Assembly (NCBI GenBank): GCA_024220505.1
Contig: JAKZZE010000019.1
Coordinates: forward strand, 620,001 to 684,000
DNA from: Rhizopus arrhizus
Taxonomy: Eukaryota; Mucoromycota; Mucoromycetes; Mucorales; Rhizopodaceae
Reading direction: 5' to 3'
DNA length: 64,000 nucleotides
Shown here one piece after another: positions 25,753 through 37,185 of this stretch. The stretch's first letter is position 1; each line of letters opens with the position of its first letter. Position numbers and translations under genes: made by a program. Under the pieces are notes generated by a model. It was not told the DNA's origin. It saw nothing but the letters and a program-made list of their open reading frames with translations, and ran no database searches.

Positions 25753-27445
25753 CTATAACAAGATAACATCGGAAGGTTTAACAAATACACCACGATTCGA
25801 AGAAGTAGTAAAATATCTTTTGCCATTTATAGAACCATCATTCGTACCAACTAAATACATGCTGTATTAGATTCTCTCAGTGAGCAAATGGGAGGTTTTT
25901 TTTTTACCTGTTCTGTCTAATTGAATACCTAGTCTGTACTCGGTTTGTTTCTTATTGTCCTCTTTCATGCCTATTTTACCCGCAAATGCAATTGTGCCTG
26001 TAGTCATTACTGGTCTATTCAATAATTGAACTCTTTGTCCAACTTTGAAATGTTGATTAAAAAAGAAGCATGAAAAACGTGCACGTATCAATTTAATATT
26101 CCAATCAAGTAAATGTTGACGTGGTTTTTTCTTGCTTTCAGGTATATTTGTAATATTGCTTTGCTTACGCTTTAAGTCTTCTTGGTCAGTTAATGCACTA
26201 GGTGACACTGAAAGGTCTATACAAATAAGAAAGACTTTTGTTAGTCTAGACTCTTGAAGAATTTATGTCTATTTTACCGTGAGCAAGCAAGTCAATTATG
26301 TTTTTATCAATTAAATTTAACTTTTTTACTGCTACTATATTTGTACTAATATATTGAACTATTCGATTTTTTGCAGATTGAAGCATTGCTTTCACTAATG
26401 GGGTATGCTGTACTGTATCTCTGCACATTAGGTGTTTCATGATTCCTTTATATAGAGAACATGCATTTGTTTCATTCATTTGATGGTCAATCACGATAGA
26501 TATGACATAGTTTAAGAAATCAAAAGAATAGGTAACACCATCTACACAAGAGAGTAATTTTGGATACTTTGTACAATAGAAAATAAAGTCATCTGCCAAT
26601 AGACTTGACCCAGCCTCTGCTACTTTCTTTAGTGTCATTTCAAGAAGATCAGTTTGAAACTCTTGACGATTCTTGTTAATTTGCTTTTCTGCAAGAAAAC
26701 AACCATATAAGGATTCGATCGCATTATGCTTGTTCACATGGCCAAGTAAGCCATTTTCCAAATAATCATGTAAGGATGAATCTATTTCTGGATTTTGAGT
26801 AAGCAAGATCACCATCGAACGACTTGACCAAAAAGTGGGAAGTGATCTTTCTGGATCTTGAATGAGCAATTTCAAAATAGCCCGAGTCATTCTGCTTAAC
26901 CTAGGATCATCCTGCTGATTAGGACCAGTGAAGGACAAGAGAAGGGGGACGATCATGGTACAATTCTCACAATAACAATTGAAACCGTGTGTCAAATGAA
27001 TTGTGATATGTTGCTCAATTGTAGTACACAAGCTTTCCATTCCGAGATAATCTGCCGCAAGATAGAGAGATTGTAATAATTCTAGGTTATTGATATCTTC
27101 GTCATCTTCAATAGACAACGAATTAGTATACATGTAATAAAGTACAGCATCTAATACAGAAGCACTAAATATGCCGTGGGGTAAAAAGACAATAGAGGCT
27201 TCTGCTTCTTGAAATTGACTATTAAAGATAGATTTGAAATAATTTGATTTTGCTTTTAATATGTCTTTATGACAAGACCATCTAATCTTTTCATTAAAGG
27301 TACTGGCTGCTGGTGATTCTTCTGAAGTAGTCGGACTTGAACTATTACTTACTGAATATAAATCATTATTATCGGGCTCTGGAGTAAGAGCTAATATTAC
27401 ATTGGGTGGTGTCGTGTTTATAGAACCGGCTGAAAAACTTCGCAT
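25753..27445 (-). CDS. BTB/POZ-like protein with C-terminal CAP-Gly domain
   Basis: Three exons (complement 27445-26278, 26216-25908, 25850-25753) give 1575 nt, 524 residues. The N-terminal 55 residues are Ser/Thr/Pro-rich. Residues about 55-150 read as a divergent BTB fold (RWSCHKDILKAKSNYFKSIF; VLDAVLYYMYTNSL; AADYLGMESL). A helical region of about 230 residues follows. The last two exons encode a CAP-Gly-like module: VGQRVQLLNRPVMTTGTIAF, YRLGIQLD and NGKRYFTT...GVFVKPSDV, ending a few residues later. CAP-Gly domains bind microtubule ends or EEY/F tails; BTB domains dimerise or recruit Cul3. The ATG at 27445 is chosen because the upstream in-frame codons are a poly-A tract without ATG. The function of the combination is not known to me. 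Confidence 0.85.
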
Positions 27446-28270
27446 TTTTTTTTTTTTCAAAAAAAAAAAAAGAAAAAGAAAAAAGTAAATAGTGATAACA
27501 AAAGAAAAAAAAAGTGATTATAAAAACAGGTTATTTTTTATATTGTGCATTTGCGCAGTTTAAATACAAAAGAAACAGTAGAGCTTTTCTCTCCTCATTT
27601 TCTTCGTGTCACATCAACTTAAGGATATATAAGATTTGATTTCTTTTGTGGACTCTTTGTTCATCTTTTTTAAAATGATATTGATGTTACTCATATAACA
27701 AGTTAAATGACTTAGAAAGAAGAAAGGTGTTAATCTAAAAAGTAAAAAAAGGATTTATTTAATATGGCGTGAGATTTATTGGACGGTCACATTAACGTAT
27801 TCATTGGTTATTTTATGCAGCATTTTATTTCTTTGATTGGTATTCTATTTTGTAGAATCACTAAAAGTTTTATTTAAACTCATTTATCCTATTTTGAAAA
27901 TAAATCTATGCATGCGATAGTCAAACTTGATTTTACTATTTTTGATTTTTATTTCTAAAATCATTAAACCTATCTTTATTTTTTAACCGCATTCCATTTC
28001 TTTTTGGTTTATATTTGAAATAGATTCAGTTAAAAAGATTAATTTGGGATGAGTTGTGTATGTATTGTTAGTTATGTTTAACATTGTTATTATTTTATTA
28101 TCCAATCAGACACGTTAAATTACATTTTATCACCATGTTTATGATCTTTGATTGGGTATAGTTTTATATTTGTTTGTTTCTCAAGGTTTTATATGAATTT
28201 AAGCCTTATTGTAAAAAGAAAAGCATCTACTTTTATAATAAAAAGGGATCATTAAATTATACATGTTTTA
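27446..28270. promoter_or_regulatory. AT-rich intergenic/promoter region
   Basis: Separates the start of the BTB/CAP-Gly gene from the stop of the next minus-strand gene. Contains A-rich tracts directly upstream of the BTB start; no other feature recognised. Confidence 0.35.
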
Positions 28271-30020
28271 TTAATTTTTTTTTCCTCTCATAAATAAAAA
28301 CCAAGCCACACCAGCGACTGCAACTACAGCACCAAGTGCAACAATGGCACCAACAACATCATTGTCGTTTGTGTTGCTATCATTCGATTTCTTTTGCTTC
28401 CTGACCCTTTTCTTTCTTGTCTTTTTATCAGTTAGTTTTATTTCTTGTCTTTCTTGTCCTTTCACAGCGTCCCAATCTACAACCTTGACTCCTTCAGGGA
28501 CCACTAATGTACCTGCCGTATCCAATTTGATAGCTCTACCAAACCATTTGCCAGCTAACCAAAGATCTTGACCGACACCCATCCCATTCGCGTATAAGAT
28601 ACCAATGTTGAAACATGCTTGTGCATGACCAAGTAAGGAGGCTTCCTTCCAGTAACGAATAGCTAAATCTGGATCTGGTTCAACTATTGTGCTAGAGTGA
28701 ACAGATTGTCCTTCTGGGTGAGAACCATAAAGGTAAATCAAACCCGTCTGGAAGGCCGAGCTACAAAAATATCTTTCATCACGCGTATGAGGCGCATGGT
28801 TACGCAATTTGGACTTTGGTATATGGTCTTGTTCTAATATTGAAAAGTCCACATCAATTCTAGGTGCTGTAATAGTCATACAGCGGTTGTAATAATAGAG
28901 TGCACTCTGATAATTCTTTTCAATCTCTGCCTCTGGTAATCCACTTCCATAAGTCGTCCCAATAATATAACAAGCTAAAGGATCTGGCCCACTGCTGATG
29001 TTTGTCCCAAAGTCTTTTTCTAAACAGTCTGCAGCCTTCTTGTACCATTTGAATGCCTTTTTGCTATCTTTCTCTGGTACAGTTTTAGCAGTGGTTGTCG
29101 TCTTATCTGTCTGTATGCAGAAAGAATTAGCAACCTTCTCTTTATAATTATTTCTCTTTACCTCGTATAAAGCTGCAACTTTTAACATGGAAGCTGTATG
29201 TCCTCTCTCAGCGGCTGAAAGATAATATTCAAGTGCTCTCTACATATATCACAGTCAGTCAATCATTCTCCCTCTTCCTGCCCTTTTTCTTACCACCAGG
29301 TCACCCATTCGAACTTCAAACCATTGAGCCAATAAATAAGATGATGTGATGTCAAGTGTATTTGATTTATTATGTACACCCGAAACAGGTACAACCCACT
29401 CCATTGTATCATCTTCCTTTTCTAAATGAATCGTCAACACTCTATATTTTGTCTTTTGCATATGAGGTGGAGTTGACACCGAAGGAGGTGTGTTTAATAA
29501 AGTAGGTGAAGCCGGTTGAGATATATCCTCAGTTTCAGACATGGTTGGTGAAGACGAACCCAAGGTACCTGTTTGTGCAAGCAAATCGGACATTTCTGAT
29601 AACCCAGTGCCAGCTGCTTCAGGTAATATAACTGAAGAATTAGGTGAGTGATTAGGTGAAGACATGAACGCATAAGAAGAAGCTATCGATAAACTGGGTG
29701 AAGCAGTCAAAGAAGAGAAAAGCGACATTGAGTTTTTCTCCAGTTGCCATAATGATTCAAAATGGTTTATGGGTTGAAACAATTTAGCCTATATTCAACC
29801 TTTTAGTTTATTATACATATATGCAGTAATTTTTTTTTTTTCTTACTTGAAAGACAGGCTCTTGGCCCTTCAAACCAGCTTTAAGATATTGCCTTTCGAT
29901 TGTTATGTCTAAATCTTTGGCTTTTGAAGAATCTGGAACCAAAAACGTAATGGTTACTTGGTCATTGCTTTGGCTCCAAATATAAGTGTTGGTTTGAAGC
30001 TGTTCGTCATTTTCTGTCAT
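28271..30020 (-). CDS. CS (p23-like) domain plus Sel1 repeats, tail-anchored protein
   Basis: Four exons (complement 30020-29847, 29788-29294, 29239-29162, 29110-28271) give 1587 nt, 528 residues. Residues about 10-80 form a CS/p23-type beta-sandwich (YIWSQSNDQVTITFLVP, LKGQEPVFQAKLFQPI, ESLWQLE). A Ser/Pro-rich linker follows (about 85-160). Residues about 200-465 hold Sel1/TPR-like repeats (AERGHTASMLKVAALYE; DPLACYIIGTTYGSG; LGHAQACFNIGILYANGMGV). A basic stretch (KKTRKKRVRKQKK) precedes a single C-terminal membrane segment (about 507-524: VGAIVALGAVVAVAGVAWF) and a short lysine tail, so it is probably tail-anchored facing the cytosol. CS domains couple to Hsp90-type chaperones and Sel1 repeats are protein scaffolds; the precise role is unknown. 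The ATG at 30020 is the only one placing the CS domain in frame. Confidence 0.88.
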
Positions 30021-30759
30021 TCTTGCTTTTTCTTTTGTACAAATGACTTTAGTCAAAATTTGTATGTTCCAAACAAAGACCTTTTTTAGCGGAAAATAAA
30101 AGTGACTTGTATGCACCTCCCCTGGCTTAAGACTTGTTACAAGATAGATTCAGAAGAATTAATTTGTGCATGAATCACAAATAAACATAACATAGTAATA
30201 ACAATCTACCTCTCTTATGCTTATGATAAGACTTTGATTTTCCGCTTTCTAATATAGTAGCTGTATTCTACTGTAATATTTTTAAAACGCACATTAACGT
30301 CCCTTTCTTTTTTTATTTTGTTATTACACCAAGATCAAAAACATACCATCAATAGAGTCGTATGCTCATTTTTTGCCTTATTTTATATACAAAGCACGGT
30401 GAATTCTTTGTGAAGTATCTTTGCATAAACCATACACTTTTATTGGGTTCACTGTTTGAGCTAATAAACACCCCTCTCAAAATGATCAATAGTTTTATGT
30501 ATCTTAAAATGAAGTCAATCCTTAAGTCAAAAATAAGATTTATATTTAACAGAATAAGAAAGCCTTGCAATTGGACTATTGTCTGATAAATTTGATGTAT
30601 TTGACGCGTTCGAAGAATATATATATAAAGTTAGAATAAAAAAGCGAATTAATGCTATCATTTATTTACTGGCAACTGTGCTTTTTATTTTTTCGTTGAA
30701 GGGGCAAGTATATATAAATATATTATAAAATGTGTGTTTGTGGTTGTATAAATGCACGT
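30021..30759. promoter_or_regulatory. intergenic region upstream of the CS/Sel1 gene and downstream of the kinase
   Basis: AT-rich with no conserved coding signal. Small open frames at 30349-30586 lie on opposite strands over each other and look random. Confidence 0.35.
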
Positions 30760-33114
30760 TTAATCGTCTCTTCTTGCTGCGTCACGAGCTGCTCTGATAA
30801 GCGGGGCAAGTGAAGGAAGAGGATCGGCTAACTTTAAAAAAGGATGCTGTAACATCTCTGATGCTGAAGGTCTACGATCTACCTCGACTTCTAAACATTT
30901 AGCTAAAAAGTCTCTAAAGACAGGTGAAAGAGCTTCAGGGTTTTGAAGTTTAGGTGTACCGTTGTTTGCAATCAAGTAAAGAGCACGAAGAGGGTTTTCG
31001 TTTAAATAGGGTGGTTCACCTTCTACCATTTCAATAGCCATAATACCGAGTGACCAAATATCGACTTTGGGTCCATATTCCTTTCTAGTGACGACCTCTG
31101 GAGCCATCCAATAGGGAGTTCCTACCATGGTCGTACGTTTTGATTGCATTTCATTCAATTGAGCACAAAAGCCAAAGTCAGCTACAAAAAGTTTAATTAA
31201 TCATCCAGCCTTAGACATCACATTCAGTATATTCACTTACTTAATTTGATATCACCGTATAAACTCAACAAGATATTATCACTCTTTATATCACGATGAA
31301 TGACGCCTTTTGAGTGTAAGTGTTGAAGCCCTTCCAAAACTTCAAAACACACAGCGGCAATTTGTCCTTCCATCATCATATTATTGGTAACAACATCTGT
31401 AAGTGAACCACCTTCCATGTACTCCATAACCACCCATAAATCACCTCGCCATAAATAAGAATCAATAAAGTTGACTATATTCTTATGTCTTGATTCTTTC
31501 ATGACCAAAATTTCGTTGATGATAAGTTCCTTTTTAGGTTGTTGCTCGAGATTCATTTGTTTGATAGCTACAGGGTAATCACTTCCTTCGGTATAAGCAA
31601 TATAAACACCACCAGAAGCGCTAAATACTATTAATCAATATTTTGTGATATGCACGCATTATAGAGTTTTTACCCTTGACCAATCTTTTTCATGCTCTTA
31701 TAAACTAATGTAGGATCAGCTTCAACACAAATCGTCCTTAATTTCGCAATCACTTCTGTATCCTTCATTGTATGTTTCTTTTCCTTTACGCGTTGTTTGA
31801 CAGTACCAGGAGATCCTGTTAATGGTGATTGTGCTGGTTTGTTTTCTTCTCTTCTTTCATGTTGCTTAGAACTTAATTTTCTTTTAATGTCATAGTCTCT
31901 TGCAGCATGGGAACTGTGAGCGGTGTTGGTAGGTTTTGACATTAACCTTTCTTGTTGTTTAAGTTGCTGTAATTGAAGCTGTCTTTGATACAATTGTTGC
32001 TGATATACTATAAAGAGAAAAAAGTCAATGAGTGTTGTACAAAAGCAAGCATGTTTTCTTTACATTGCTCGTCTTTTAATCTCTCACTTGAACTTGGTTT
32101 CTATATACAAATTTGTTAATATCCTGAATTCTGGCTTGTGTTATTTAGTTACTTTATACTCAGGTAATATAGGAATGATTTGTTCATTAACATGATCGTT
32201 ATAGTCTAATTCTTGCATCATATCCGAACGATCATTAGCTGCATGTGCTCTTTCCATTTTATGATATACAGATTCACCATGTTCTATATTTTCTTTATAA
32301 AATCCTATAGCATCCAGCACCGCCTACGATCCATTATTGTTACAACAAAATACTGTTTTCTGATAGCAAATTTACCTGTGGATTTTGATATTGTTCACGT
32401 TTAGAGATACCACTGTATTGTAATAATGTTTGCCATTCTTGAGGTAGGCCAGTGAATTCACCTGTACTAGCATCAAAACCAACATGTGTAACATGTTTTG
32501 CGTTATAGGGGCCCGATATTTCCATTTCCTTTTCTTGTTCACCCGGTTGCTTGTCTTTATTTAGCAAGTCTAAATGATCAAAATATTAGGTGTCCCTCTC
32601 TCTCTTTTCATTTTTGTAAATTATACAAACTTTACCATTAAAGCTACCAACAAATTTATCAAATACACCTTTAAAAGTACTTCTATCTCTTGGTTTTCCA
32701 AGTGCCCCACTTGGTAGATCTTTAAACGGAAATTGAGAAGAATCTTCACTTTTTGGACTATACTTCATTTGGAGGCTTTGATGTGTAGGAAGTGGTGGTG
32801 AAGGTGATCTTTTTCGATGACCTTTACTGTTTACTGAATTAGATCGATCACGTTTTGAAGATAGTGTTCTTGATAGAAATGAACTCGATTTGTTGTTAAG
32901 TGGACTAGTAGGTTCACCATTTTCTATTCTATTACTACTACGACCTATTACTTTCTGTTAATAAAACTTAATGGTTTTTATACATGTGCTATCACTAACT
33001 CAGTTCTTTCTCGGAGAATATATCTGGAGCACTTTCTGATGAACGCATATGAAGTCTTTGTAGATGACTTGAGAGTGATCTGTGAAGTCCAGTTGAACTG
33101 CTTGGTGAGGACAT
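30760..33114 (-). CDS. PAK/Ste20-family serine/threonine kinase
   Basis: Eight exons (complement 33114-33000, 32950-32636, 32569-32376, 32323-32153, 32100-32064, 32007-31674, 31620-31241, 31181-30760) give 1968 nt, 655 residues. The N-terminus is Ser-rich. A CRIB/p21-binding domain lies at about 161-196 ([16 protein letters not shown]). A Gln-rich/basic linker precedes the kinase domain (about 377-640) with [25 protein letters not shown] and GTPYWMAPE. It should be activated by Cdc42/Rac GTP and act in polarity or MAP-kinase signalling. No PH domain is visible before the CRIB, which favours a Ste20/Shk1-like rather than Cla4-like type. The second exon uses the downstream AG of a CAGAAAG pair; the upstream AG would break the frame. 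The tail contains AARRDD. Confidence 0.93.
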
Positions 33115-33473
33115 TTTTTGTGTGTGTGTGTGTTTTTTTTTTCAATAAGAAAAAAGCCTTAAATGTATTATGCTATTGTTATTACTGTTTCTAATTGGAG
33201 TAGCTATTTTTTCTTTTTCTTTTCTTTTTTTTTTTTTTGAAATATAAAAGTATAAAATATAGTTTAACAGTGAAAGAAAAGGCGGAAAATAAGAAAAAAA
33301 AAGACCTCGTTTATTTTATTACTACATTTGGTTGTTTGTGAGACATTTCCTCCAATTTTCTATCTCAGTTGTTTAATTCAAAAAAATGTTTAAATAAGGT
33401 AAGGTGGCCTGAAACAAAGAATCAAATAACAATTTTTGTTGAAGGCTCCATATATATTTGATTTATTTTCTAC
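33115..33473. promoter_or_regulatory. kinase upstream region
   Basis: Contains a (TG)n tract followed by T9 directly upstream of the kinase ATG and a second T-rich block near 33210-33240. The palindromic element begins at 33474, only about 360 bp from the start codon. Confidence 0.4.
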
Positions 33474-34293
33474 AGATGTTTAGCTTACCTTTTTTGGATG
33501 AAACAAAAATAGAAATTAGACGAAAAAATTAGTTTTGAGACGAATGGATGTTTATGTTCAGATTTTTTTTTACCTGTAATGATCTTAATCCTTTCAGAAG
33601 AAAGGAAAACCGTGTTTGCTACGGCGATACTTGGATTGGAAATGCGGTGTGACCTGCAAAGATTTAACTAGGGTGGTTCAAAATGATAACTTTAGCAGTG
33701 AAAGAATCAACTTTTTTAGCAGGATTTTTTCTTGGAGTCAGAGCAGATGTTGCCACGACGGATATCCTTGACGGAGACGTGTTGTCATCAGGTATGTGAT
33801 TACCGTGTCAGCCAGAAATGGGGACGAAAGGAACAGACTTGGGGTTGAAGCCAATCTTCTTGATAAAGAAGGAGACCTCCTTGACAATGTCGTTGTAACG
33901 AGCTTCGGACCACTTGGATCTTGTTGATAGCAACAATCAATTGACGGACGCCGAAGGTGAAGGCAAGAAGAGCGTGTTCACGGGTTTGATCATCCTTGGA
34001 AATATCAGCAGCATCACCAATAATGATAAGAATTACATGATCGGTTTGAGAAAAGTACCAGTAAATATGATCTTGATGGGATAAGAGCTTTGAATTCAGC
34101 AATGATAAGAATAACACGATCGGCCTGAGAAGTACCAGTAATCATGTTCTTGATGAAATCTCTGTGACCAGGAGCATCAATGAAAGCGTGGGGGTTTGAG
34201 CTTCGAGAGAGCAATATCGATGGTGGTAATCCGTTCACGTTCGGCCTTAAGCTTATCGAGGACCCAAGCGTACTTGAAAGGGCTCTTACCAAA
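33474..34293 (-). repeat. left inverted arm: EF-1alpha pseudogene fragment
   Basis: The minus strand reads, across frames, [73 protein letters not shown] and FTAKVIILNHP. These are landmark segments of eukaryotic EF-1alpha (GTPase domain, then a jump into domain II) with stops, frameshifts and an internal deletion. An approximately 75-95 bp segment around the TGTSQAD motif is duplicated in tandem in diverged form. No introns interrupt the readable parts, as in a processed copy. Reading direction points outward from the Fanzor. Confidence 0.9.
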
Positions 34294-34294
34294 T

Positions 34295-34719
34295 TCAGGA
34301 TCTTCCTTCACCATCGTTTTTCTTCGGCTTGAAAACTTCCGGTCGTCCTTCTCCCATCCAAGCTGCCTCAGAGATCGTCATCATATTAGTGGCGGCGTTG
34401 ACGTCCCGTTGCCAAATCTTCTTACATTTAGAGCAACTGAGAACACCTTTGCCCTTAAAACCGGGTGTTTTGACTACTTTAAGATCATCGAAAAAACAGG
34501 AGCTACACGTTTTTGATGTTTTAAATTCGTCGATCGTCACTACGATCAATTCACCAGCAGCTTCACGTTTTTTCAACTTTGCAAAAAGTTTTCCTACCAC
34601 CCCACACCGAAGCCCTTTCATCTTGACCATATCCTTGCCGAAAACACCAGCACCAAAACGACCAACAGACACTTTTCTTTGTTTTCTTGGAAAGGAAGGG
34701 GTCTTCACTTCAACCTTCC

Positions 34720-34750
<31 letters not shown>

Positions 34751-36365
34751 AATAATGTCTATTAAAGAAAGGCTAATTGCTTACTTCTTTTCGTCAGTGC
34801 GCAATAATAACCCTTCATCTTCCTTCTTATCATCCTTGTATTTCTTCTTCTTCTTTCGCTTTCTCCGTAATCTGTTGTACTTGGCTGTTCCATGAGTCAA
34901 CATGTTAGCCATCATTTCCGGTGTCCTCTGTCGGCCTTGATAAAGCTGGAATCGGTGATGCGCAGTGTCTTTGCCATAGAAATCCAGAAGCTTGTCAAGG
35001 TGTGTTAGCATGTGTTTAACATATTGATCGTATGATCCAACTGCTGCTGTTTTTGGTGTGGGAATTTAGGACTCGATCGTCTTGATGCCAGAACACTTTT
35101 TTTTTAATTCGAGTTTTTTGCTATAGACAGTACTACCTGTTAAATGATAATATTCTTTTACAGAGGACTTCCGGATCTGCTTGGCTGAAGCTACGCCAAC
35201 AACTGCCGTGAAAAATGACTTACGCCCAGGGTCAAGGAACATTGGATGATATTGATTGTGAACTTCTTCATAGTTGAAGTCTTCGAGGGTTAATTCAACG
35301 TCAGAGCCATTATTCATTCTTTCCTTTCAATAAAACACAAAGTCAACAGAAAGCCATCAGATTTGATTGTATTTCCGAATAATATCTTGTTGTTTTCGTT
35401 GGGTGTGAGATCGTCCATGCTATTGTAAATTTAAGTAAAAAAGTCTATTATATAATATCATATCATACCTTAAACGTAATTTTTTAAATTAAAAACACGG
35501 TAAAACATATTAAGTTGATTCTGGTAGCCTTATGGCAGGGTTTCCTTAATAAAGGGTGCTAATGCTTTGGCGCTTATATTCACGAACCTCCAATGCATAC
35601 CCGGAGTTGGTGACAGGGAAAACAACCTTGGCAGCGGCAATCGCCCGACGTCATAGGCTTTGTGATTGTTGTGCTCGATCTCATATTCCGATAAGATGCT
35701 TAGCAGACAAGGAACAAAGCTGTTAGGGAATTCAGACAGAGTTGTAAGAGTCATTCGAGTTGGTATCATATTCTTTAGCGGCAGGAAGGTTTCATCAACA
35801 ATTTGTTTCCTTTCTTCGGTAAATACAGGGCCTTGAGGCCACACAGAAACTTCTTGACAAACATGTTGGTAAACATAAGGGACAATTTTTACAACATCTG
35901 AACGATCCATTGACTATGTAGTCTTAGTTATACGTGCTTTTTTATAATAGTATCATACTTATTATGAAGATATTTTGTGTTTTATAAAATATATACTTGC
36001 ATATTTTTGATTCAAAGAGTTCTACTACGTTATTAGTGTATGCTGTTTGTAGTTGTTTAGACGTTTCCGATATACAATGGCTAACACCACTAGCAAGTTT
36101 CTTGTCATAAATAATAGTAGGGTAACTTTTTTAAAACCATTCCAATAATCAAGTAATCCGTGCTGTAAAGAGATGACATTCGTGACTCGTTGGTTTCTTA
36201 TAAGTTGTGATATTGAATACCAAAAATTCTGTTCATATATTTTATGAGGAATAGGATTATCTAAACGGACCAAACTGAGTATATAAAAATTCACGAAAAG
36301 CTGTGATCTGACTACAATATTTCGCACGTCTTCACAAGCAGAGACAATTTTCGATTTAAGTGTAG
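34295..36365 (-). pseudogene. Fanzor (eukaryotic TnpB homologue) relic
   Basis: From the right arm inward the minus strand reads: [20 protein letters not shown] and EQNFWYSISQLIRNQRVTN; a one-base shift at the A6 run (36127-36132) into LASGVSHCISETSKQLQTA; then VFTEERKQIVDETFLPLKNM (about 35820), NTIKSDGFLLTLCFIER (about 35360), a frame change, MFLDPGRKSFFTAVVG with the RuvC-I Asp (35231-35233), an in-frame TAA (35066-35068), FQLYQGRQRTPEMMANMLT, a Lys-rich block, a likely intron containing a long A/T run (34721-34747), then DEFKTSKTCSSC, CSKC (zinc ribbon) and RDVNAATNMM with the RuvC-III Asp (34403-34405). This is the Fanzor domain order. RNA-guided nuclease activity is known for the family; this copy is 5'-truncated with at least two frameshifts and one stop, so it is inactive. 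I could not place the RuvC-II Glu. Confidence 0.9.
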
Positions 36366-37185
36366 TTTGGTAAGAGCCCTTTCAAGTACGCTTGGGTCCT
36401 CGATAAGCTTAAGGCCGAACGTGAACGGATTACCACCATCGATATTGCTCTCTCGAAGCTCAAACCCCCACGCTTTCATTGATGCTCCTGGTCACAGAGA
36501 TTTCATCAAGAACATGATTACTGGTACTTCTCAGGCCGATCGTGTTATTCTTATCATTGCTGAATTCAAAGCTCTTATCCCATCAAGATCATATTTACTG
36601 GTACTTTTCTCAAACCGATCATGTAATTCTTATCATTATTGGTGATGCTGCTGATATTTCCAAGGATGATCAAACCCGTGAACACGCTCTTCTTGCCTTC
36701 ACCTTCGGCGTCCGTCAATTGATTGTTGCTATCAACAAGATCCAAGTGGTCCGAAGCTCGTTACAACGACATTGTCAAGGAGGTCTCCTTCTTTATCAAG
36801 AAGATTGGCTTCAACCCCAAGTCTGTTCCTTTCGTCCCCATTTCTGGCTGACACGGTAATCACATACCTGATGACAACACGTCTCCGTCAAGGATATCCG
36901 TCGTGGCAACATCTGCTCTGACTCCAAGAAAAAATCCTGCTAAAAAAGTTGATTCTTTCACTGCTAAAGTTATCATTTTGAACCACCCTAGTTAAATCTT
37001 TGCAGGTCACACCGCATTTCCAATCCAAGTATCGCCGTAGCAAACACGGTTTTCCTTTCTTCTGAAAGGATTAAGATCATTACAGGTAAAAAAAAATCTG
37101 AACATAAACATCCATTCGTCTCAAAACTAATTTTTTCGTCTAATTTCTATTTTTGTTTCATCCAAAAAAGGTAAGCTAAACATCT
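36366..37185 (+). repeat. right inverted arm: EF-1alpha pseudogene fragment
   Basis: Reverse complement of 33474-34293 with the same defects: the same frame breaks, the same duplicated segment and the same premature stop TGA in the SGW-like motif. Shared mutations show that the arm was duplicated after the EF-1alpha copy had already decayed, or that the arms are kept identical by gene conversion. Confidence 0.9.

Larger units (their letters stand above)
33474..37185. mobile_element. 3.7 kb palindromic structure: Fanzor relic between 820 bp inverted arms
   Basis: The left arm (33474-34293) and right arm (36366-37185) are reverse complements of equal length, 820 bp. They were identical wherever compared, including the two frames of 92 and 105 codons that recur unchanged. 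The 2072 bp spacer holds a decayed Fanzor gene on the minus strand whose TGA (34295-34297) ends one base from the left arm and whose 5' coding sequence is cut by the right arm. The arms consist of elongation factor 1-alpha pseudogene. Outer ends are TCTACAGATG on the left and AACATCTTAA on the right, with the shared sequence ending at AGATGTT/AACATCT. No target-site duplication is evident. Either a composite transposon with long captured inverted repeats, or a break-induced inverted duplication. Confidence 0.85.

Noticed and set aside
33800..34292. two open frames in the left arm (and their identical partners in the right arm) as genes
   Set aside because: They are out-of-frame pieces of an EF-1alpha pseudogene with deletions and stops.
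34329..34895. 188-codon plus-strand frame with a Lys tract
   Set aside because: Antisense of the Fanzor zinc-ribbon region; the minus strand carries the recognised motifs.
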